From contig JAUIRK010000011.1 in the NCBI GenBank assembly GCA_030549495.1, positions 1 to 64,000 on the forward strand: DNA of 64,000 bases, given 5' to 3'. The notes beneath the pieces were generated by a model. The model ran no database searches. It was not told the origin of the DNA and worked only from the letters and a program-made list of their open reading frames with translations. The stretch comes from Nectonema munidae. Its lineage: Eukaryota; Nematomorpha; Nectonematoida; Nectonematidae. How positions within the stretch are numbered: position 1 is the first letter of the stretch; each line of letters opens with the position of its first letter. The position numbers were made by a program, and so were the translations under genes. This document shows positions 59,301-64,000 of this stretch, in pieces.

Positions 59301-62300
59301 GACTTCATGGTTTTTCTTTCCCATATTTGTTTTTTGTGCTATTAGTGAAAAATTTTCATAGCTCTTTTTTATTTTTTGTCATATCTAGTTGATTTTCCAA
59401 CGTTGTATGTCTGACATAATTTGTTCAGCCACACCACTTTCACTCTTCTTTAAAATTTCTAATTTATCTTTCAGACTTAAGGTAACATGCTTTATTTTAG
59501 TAGAACTATTTGAACTCATTTAATGTTTTTTAATGTAAAACAAACAATTTCAAATTAAATGTTTTTTAATTAATTAAATTTATTTTAAAACAAATAATAT
59601 TTACTTTAATAACTTACAAATTTTAGAATCAAATTTTACTTAACGACTATTTAGTTGCTGAAAAGCTTAATGCTTATTTCTCTCGTGCTTGCTCGAATGT
59701 TCCAAACAATTTTACACATGAATCTTATGCCTATGATGATGGCTCTTTTTCTTTCATTAATGTTGATAGCGTAGGTGTTTTGAATGAAATAAACAAAATA
59801 AAAAGCAGTCATTCATGTGATATATATGGCATATCGACTTATCATATTAAGCTAATTGGTACGGCTGTCTCTGAGTTTTTAGCTATGGCTATCAACTCGG
59901 CTTTTAGACATTGCATATTCCCTTCTATTCTCAAAACACATAAAGTAATCCCTCTCTGGAAAAAAAAAGATCGGTGAGATGTAGATAACTACCGACCTAT
60001 TTCGTTGGTGCCTGCACTTTCCAAAGTTTTTGAAAGAGTTATTCTCACTCAGCTTGAAGGTCATATATTGCAAAATAAACTTGTTCATAAGCATCAATTC
60101 GGTTTCAGGAAGGACTATTCAACAGAAATTTTGCACTCTTTCCTCATTGAAGAACTCGTTTCCTCTTTAGAAAAAAAAGAAGACATGGTCCTTCTTTTTT
60201 TTGATATGAGTAAGGCCTTTGATTCAGTCAACCACTCACTGTTGATCCAAAAACTTTCTAAGTCTAGGATCATTAAAAACTCTCTTTCACTCCTCTGTTC
60301 ATATCTTTCTGCTCGCAAACAGTGTGTATCGGTGAATAATTCTCTTTCGTCTTTCACTCCTATCAGATCAGGTGTACCACAGGGCTCTGTTTTATCTCCC
60401 CTATTGTTTAGTCTCTATGTAAATGATATTTTTGATGTATCAAGTATATTTTCCTTTGTTCTCTATGCTGATGACTTCTGTGGCTATTTCCCACTTTCCT
60501 GTATTAAAAAAGATAATTGTATCAATATTAACATGTTTTTATATAATCTAAACCTATTTTATGCTTGGTGCACGAATAATGATTTGAAAATTAACTATGT
60601 AAAATCTAAAGCAATGGTTGTATCCATGAAAGACAGAGTAAATGAAGACTTTCTATCCAAAGCACGTTTCAACAGAGTCAATAAGTTTAATCTACTTGGG
60701 CTTGTGCTTGACAATAAGCTAAGCTTTTCCCATCATGTTAATATGGTTTCAAATAAATTGAGCCAAGTTATTGGAGTTTTTCATCGCACAAAACATATCT
60801 TTCCTACGAATATCAAGCTCCTTCTTTACAAAACTCTGTTCTTGCCACACATTCAGTATAGCCTCATAAACTGGTACCCAAGCGGTAAAAATCGTATTGA
60901 GATTTTACAAAAGCGTGCTCTCAGAAATGTTTTCAATCTCAAATACAACTCACACACAGAACCTGTCTTCAAAATTCACTATCTACTCAAACTGAATGAT
61001 CTCTTCAATCTTAAAGTTGCTTGCTTTTTGCATAAAAACATCAATAACAGACCACATGGACTCTTCAGCAAATTTCTACAATATAATGATAATATAAAGC
61101 ACGAAACCCGAAAAGCACACGATCCTTTGCCTGTGTTTTTCCGACTCTCACTTTCTACTGTGTCAGTTAGATACAAAACAAATTTACTTCACAAACAATT
61201 TCCTTTTCTCTTTCAAGACCCCAGTTTATCTGTGAAAACCTTCAAAAAAATTTGGAAAAATTTTTTCATTTCTTCTTATAGCCATTATACCTATTGTGAC
61301 AGAAACTGCTATGTCTGCTCTACTTCCTAATTTTATTATTTGACTCTACAACAATATTCCACTTTGTTTCCGTGAGCAATGCTTTGAACTCGTGTCCTCG
61401 ATGCTTCATTTTTCTACCCTATCCTTGAAAGTCTGTGTTGAATCCTAACTGCGGCCTCCTGGCTTTTGGATCTTCACAAAATTACCTACATTATTTTCAT
61501 ACTGTTTCGATAATTTGGTTCAGTTGTTTTTGTCATACTTTTCTCATGCGTAAACTTTCATTTGTAAATAAATAAATATCATACTTCAAAGTAGTCAAAT
61601 AACTTCAAAAAACGGGTGTTGAAAAAGTTGTAAACAAAAAGTGAAAAATATAAAAAATTTAATAAAATAAATTTTTTAAAAATATTTATAAAATTTCCGA
61701 ATTATTGATTTCCGTATTTATTCTAATTAAAAAGTGGAATTAATGAAGGTCCAGATTAGTGATTTCAGAACTGTATATAGTTTGATTTAAATAGAGTAAA
61801 AGCTCACTGGTCATATTGACCCCAAAACTAAATTTGTAAGTTTAATTTTTGTTTTATTTTTCTATAAAATTATTTAAGGCTATTAAAAAACTTTAAGTGT
61901 TTTAATGTGTTAAGAAGGTAGAAAAAATAAAAGCAAGTTAATTTTGTCCTAAGTTAATTTAATTAATAAAATTTATAAGAATGTAAAGTAGGCTATGGGT
62001 CAAATAGACCCGAAACATATTAGATGTTATAATAACTAAAATCATAATTTTTTTAAAGTTATAATTTTTTATAATCTCAATATTTAATTATGACTATTAT
62101 TAGATTTTTTGCAAGAATATGATTAACATTTATAATGTATTTCACTTTTTAATTTTTATCTAATGAAAAAAAATTTAGATTGGGAGTGTATAAAAATACC
62201 ATCAAAATAATTTTCATATTAAATTATTATTATAGTTTAATGTAAAATTTGAAAGTTACAAATATATATTCTAATTTATAAAATTGAAACACGATTTTGA

Positions 62301-62728
62301 ACTTTGCCTTCTTCCATATTGTGATAATATAGTTATTGATCATCTTATTTTTATTATTTATTTTTCAGATATTTGTGAATTAGTTCTGGGAGATGGAAGT
62401 GATGCAAACGTCCTGTTTAGAAGAGGACAGAGAGTGACACTGAACGTTGTATCGAAATGCGTTCGTGGAGATTCACACTATGTTCCATACTTCTTTGTAG
62501 AAAGCGAAGTTGTCAAATCTACAAATGAAAGATATTCGGTAGACACAAGTTCATCACCTGATCTAGAAGATTCCACAAAAGATCTTTACACCTCGACTCT
62601 ATCATTTACTCCATCGAGAGACTCCTTCTACGTTTATGCTGTACATGCTAAGGATAGAGAAGTTGCTACTAAAGACGAATTTGAAGATATGGATCTGAAG
62701 ACTTTCCAACTGAACTTAATGACACCAC
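50293..62728 (+). CDS. Gene B: paralogue of gene A, four domain exons visible
   Basis: Join of 50293-50359, 50419-50766, 52398-52751, 55267-55629 and 62369-62728, all phase 1-1 after the signal exon. The order is type 1, type 3, type 2, type 3, against type 1, type 2, then six type 3 in gene A. Introns are larger because of transposons: the last one holds a piggyBac relic and a Tigger element with a nested LINE. Twelve of twelve domains across both genes keep the cysteine pair. The last donor C|GTAAAT has no following exon in the window, so the gene probably continues beyond 64000. Grouping of all exons into one gene is inferred from order, strand and phase. Confidence 0.7.
50419..50766 (+). 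CDS. Gene B exon 2: domain B1 (type 1)
   Basis: 348 nt, phase 1-1. YCSLSPTEN, YRHEEEITLIFTSSC, ISAYFLVGSELLD, PSKVTITSTLQFRPTRD, YVWARHLPNSA, SFDVKFG. Nearly co-linear with D1 of gene A. Acceptor TTTTTCAATCAG, donor G|GTATGA. Confidence 0.9.
50767..52397. other. Gene B intron B1-B2
   Basis: About 1.6 kb of AT-rich sequence. A less AT-rich stretch at 51690-51760 and 51920-51985 has no recognisable family. Confidence 0.45.
52398..52751 (+). CDS. Gene B exon 3: domain B2 (type 3)
   Basis: 354 nt, phase 1-1. VCEGETNVENVMFRHGQRVS, LISKCPRSN, YTPYFFVENHVVK, YESRLSFTPSKESLSVYAVH, LKTFHLSLMTP. It stands before the type 2 domain, unlike in gene A. Confidence 0.88.
53570..53760. repeat. Cluster of TAGTAAA/TCTACTA words
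   Basis: Irregular repeats of AGTAGACTCTAC, TCTACTATGAACCTAGTAAA, TAGTAAACTCAACC and TAGTAAAGTCTACTA, spaced about 20 bases apart, lie in the intron B2-B3. A similar cluster is at 21610-21780. Confidence 0.6.
54300..54870 (-). pseudogene. Decayed minus-strand coding fragment, family unknown
   Basis: Minus-strand frames read ENARKRKNLTDSPKLLEPMK, MKNYFPEFL, NHKNWLKKEFPKSEINLNIV, RRSEIVNDKKSASSIINAYH with FLPDF, and farther on MFEEFKRVVVKLKNSDIKYL followed by VFDIIDKYSST. The last piece begins behind a good acceptor (TTTTTTTTTGTCTTAG). The pattern RR-IV----SA--II--Y-FL resembles an orphan protein common in transposon-rich animal genomes, but I cannot name it. A few in-frame stops are present. 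Confidence 0.4.
55267..55629 (+). CDS. Gene B exon 4: domain B3 (type 2)
   Basis: 363 nt, phase 1-1. Begins IPTCESNDDMDEEE; core ITREERLTLTFVAKCKR, FVPHFVVQNEVVK, KVIVTSSIIFVVP, ASLGFADNEMDLSAVRG, LKTFHLTQ. Clear partner of D2 in gene A. The donor G|GTTACT is weaker than the others. Confidence 0.87.
55955..57535 (-). mobile_element. piggyBac relic PB4 in gene B intron
   Basis: Minus-strand transposase relic, with all main blocks in order. The acidic N-terminus is at 57510-57286, then SFLPYKLLKSTIDMSNKKG and DEFEAYIGLCILVGVYRS (57260-57063), GRPIFKATKSMPRF, EFLTVDEQLIP with MPSK-SKYGIKVWGLCDSKS (about 56850-56720), and the C-terminus KRWSMAIFSNIIDISAYIAL and RRKFLEELGESLVE (56320-56160). A cysteine-rich tail with MICAKCYNFL and YFCEGCGN follows and stops at 55955. 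The first catalytic Asp (DEQL) remains. Frames change several times. Terminal repeats and TTAA borders were not found. Confidence 0.82.
59640..61590 (+). mobile_element. LINE (CR1/L2-like), 5' truncated, young
   Basis: Inserted in the 5' side of Tigger 2. It starts inside ORF2 (LVAEKLNAYFSRACSNV), without endonuclease. The frame is open from there to 61330 except for one TGA at 59975-59977. The 3' UTR of about 250 bp ends in AAATAAATAAATAT. A clear target duplication was not found. It differs from the LINE at 12187-14440 in its tail type but shares the overall ORF plan. Confidence 0.85.
60005..61330 (+). CDS. LINE ORF2 reverse transcriptase, 441 residues open
   Basis: RNA-templated DNA synthesis domain of the LINE. 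Motifs in order: HQFGFRKDYSTEILHSF (about 36), MVLLFFDMSKAFDSVNH (about 60-77), SGVPQGSVLSPLLFSLYVND (about 120), FVLYADDFCGYF (about 148, with the catalytic YADD), LLGLVLDNKLSFSHHVN, LLLYKTLFLPHIQYSLINWY, and a C-terminal CDRNCYVCSTS. The frame continues upstream to 59640 but for one stop just before NYRPISLVPALSKVFE. Translation as an independent protein is unlikely. Confidence 0.85.
   Translation: MVPALSKVFERVILTQLEGHILQNKLVHKHQFGFRKDYSTEILHSFLIEELVSSLEKKEDMVLLFFDMSKAFDSVNHSLLIQKLSKSRIIKNSLSLLCSYLSARKQCVSVNNSLSSFTPIRSGVPQGSVLSPLLFSLYVNDIFDVSSIFSFVLYADDFCGYFPLSCIKKDNCININMFLYNLNLFYAWCTNNDLKINYVKSKAMVVSMKDRVNEDFLSKARFNRVNKFNLLGLVLDNKLSFSHHVNMVSNKLSQVIGVFHRTKHIFPTNIKLLLYKTLFLPHIQYSLINWYPSGKNRIEILQKRALRNVFNLKYNSHTEPVFKIHYLLKLNDLFNLKVACFLHKNINNRPHGLFSKFLQYNDNIKHETRKAHDPLPVFFRLSLSTVSVRYKTNLLHKQFPFLFQDPSLSVKTFKKIWKNFFISSYSHYTYCDRNCYVCSTS
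61797..62020. repeat. Two direct copies of a GGTCA-N-TGACC type palindrome
   Basis: GTAAAAGCTCACTGGTCATA and TTGACCCCAAAAC near 61797-61830, and GTAAAGTAGGCTATGGGTCA and AATAGACCCGAAAC near 61984-62015, are direct repeats about 190 bases apart. Such palindromes occur inside the ends of some piggyBac groups, but no TTAA-bounded element could be defined. Confidence 0.5.
62369..62728 (+). CDS. Gene B exon 5: domain B4 (type 3)
   Basis: 360 nt, phase 1-1. ICELVLGDGSDANVLFRRGQ, LNVVSKCVRGDSHYVPYFFV, ERYSVDTSSSPDLEDSTK, STLSFTPSRDSFYVYAVHAK, LKTFQLNLMTP. Very near the type 3 consensus. Acceptor TTATTTTTCAG, donor C|GTAAAT. Confidence 0.9.
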
Positions 62729-63597
62729 GTAAATTAATTTTGTTTTATTTTATCACAATCGTGAGTAACTACTGCTGTATAAAAATCAACTGCATGAAAT
62801 TAGTGTAAATTTGGACCCCTTGTAAAATGTCTATAATCGATATAATTAAACTTCAATAAATTTACTAAGATTATCCTCATAATTTGGAATGAAGTTATAG
62901 ACAAATTTAGACACCTCCGTGCTAAAATTTTGTTAAATTGAAAGAATAATTTATATACATATAAATAATTGAAGGAACTCGTCAAACAACCAAGTGAACA
63001 TTACAAAAGCCAATTTTAATTAGTAAAATATAAATAATTTTAAAGTTATTTATTTATAACAGAAAGGAGGCTGAAGAACCTCTGTATTTAAATACTTAAA
63101 ATTTGTACTTCAACTTGATAAAGACTCATGGAGACGAAATTTCTTTTTATTTAAATAAATTTGTTTGAGACTTTACTATTTTCTAAATTGTTACTCTATG
63201 TACATTTTATTTTATATCTCTTTAGCTTCACTATATCTTCTCGGTATTCTTAATGCACATATGATAAAGGATTGAATAAAAATGAACGGGTCCAAAAAGC
63301 CAAAACTATGGAGAAATTAAATAAATATGCAATAATAAATTTCGTGACTAAAGAGACGACATCAAAATCGATTGCGCACAAAAGGGCCCCAGATCTGCTA
63401 CGCCTGAACCAAAAAGTCTCTATACCCTAAAATTTATATCGTTCTAATTATGCTTTATTTCTCTACTTTGATTGATTATTATTTACAATAAGCTCTGAAA
63501 ACCACGGTCTTCACTCGCATAAATACGTTTCGGAGACTTCTCAAGTCTGAAACATAAAAGAATTCGCCATAAAACTTGATTGGAAGCGTCTAGACTG
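62729..63597. other. Region after B4
   Basis: AT-rich, with no further domain exon. Probably intron of gene B. Confidence 0.4.
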
Positions 63598-64000
63598 CAG
63601 TGGTTCCCAAACTTTTTCCAGTGGCAACCCCATTTAGGCATCAGCAGACTTTCTACGACCCCACCCAAAGATCAAGAGTAATTGGATGTTACTGATGCGA
63701 GTAATACAAGCTTTATTTTGATAATAAAATAATGTTCTTAATGTCATGTTTGGTACTGCCTTTCTATCACCAACTTCTCAATCTATGATGTTGTTTTGGA
63801 TATATCACAACGTTGGTCATCTTCAGCAAGGAGTTTAATTCTTAGCATCGATTTTAGTAGTAAAGATGAAAAGGTCACTTCACACATAAGGGAAATGCAT
63901 GAGAATTCTCAGCTTACATTCAGCCAAATTTGGATATCGAAGTAATTGCTTGATTCAAAATTGATTCACTGCTAGGGATTCAAAGTCAGTGGTTGCACAG
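63598..64000 (-). mobile_element. hAT transposon, 3' end; continues past window
   Basis: The terminus CAGTGGTTCCCAAACTTTTT with CAACCCC downstream is the classic end of a large hAT group. Minus-strand frames show the transposase C-terminus: KYPNLAECKLRILMHFPYV, LLAEDDQRCDISKTTS and IEKLVIERQYQT, corresponding to the usual end of ZBED/SCAND3-like hAT enzymes. Stops and frame changes are present. Confidence 0.75.

Larger units (their letters stand above)
57676..61773 (-). mobile_element. Tigger/pogo transposon 2 carrying a nested LINE
   Basis: The ends follow the pogo rule: TA|CAGTCGCCTATCACTAAT on the left and, inverted, TA|CAGTTCTGAAATCACTAA on the right. Coding is on the minus strand from about 59520: MSSNSSTKIKHVTLSLKDKL and EILKKSESG (DNA-binding region), then the decayed NADET and LRGEEADSPTGF-like block near 58990-58930, FLPPNCTSLIQPLNNVI (58620-58560), and a charged C-terminus (58192-57878). 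Many stops are present. The LINE at about 59640-61590 sits between the transposase start and the right end. Confidence 0.82.

Overview
This window is AT-rich DNA from a metazoan, most likely an arthropod or a similar invertebrate. Spliced GT-AG genes, a tRNA-derived SINE, non-LTR retrotransposons, and piggyBac, hAT, Tigger/pogo, Tc1/mariner-type and FLYWCH-bearing MULE DNA transposons support this. I see nothing bacterial, no CRISPR, no rRNA and no free-standing tRNA gene. The assignment below phylum level is inference only.

Layout. 1-630 is a LINE 3' end that runs straight into a giant (TCA)n microsatellite (631-1974). 2.5-31.9 kb is a transposon graveyard: a 130-bp piggyBac MITE, three piggyBac relics (3.3-6.0, 7.7-9.1 and 10.2-11.9 kb), an internally deleted hAT (6.9-7.7 kb), truncated LINEs, a MULE of 1786 bp with a 9-bp target duplication, a shorter relative of the MULE class, a Tc1/mariner-type fragment, two Tigger/pogo elements (one of them further on, at 57.7-61.8 kb), and a long minus-strand LINE (26.5-31.9 kb) split by a 2.4-kb hAT with perfect 8-bp target duplications. 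Several elements are nested, so relative ages can be read.

The host genes are in 32.5-62.7 kb on the plus strand: two tandem paralogues of a secreted multidomain protein, gene A (32559-41383 or beyond) and gene B (50293-62728, probably continuing past the window). Each starts with a TATA box 42-43 nt before the ATG and a short signal-peptide exon ending in phase 1. A series of exons of 345-366 nt follows; each encodes one whole ~117-122 residue beta-rich domain and is phase 1-1. Gene A has eight domain exons (D1-D8), six of them (D3-D8) packed into 3 kb. Gene B has four visible ones (B1-B4). All twelve domains are open, have matching splice sites and keep one cysteine pair, so they look functional. 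Three subtypes occur: type 1 (D1, B1), type 2 (D2, B3) and type 3 (D3-D8, B2, B4). I do not recognise the family; an immunoglobulin-like sandwich is possible but lacks the usual cysteine spacing. This is the best candidate for an undescribed system: a secreted, expanding family built from exon-sized modules that could be spliced in many combinations.

Transposons in 32-63 kb sit only in introns and between the genes. They include three copies of a tRNA-derived SINE, LINE fragments, MITEs, a piggyBac relic (56.0-57.5 kb), and a Tigger/pogo element (57.7-61.8 kb) carrying a nested LINE whose reverse transcriptase frame is almost whole. The window ends inside a hAT element (63598 onward).
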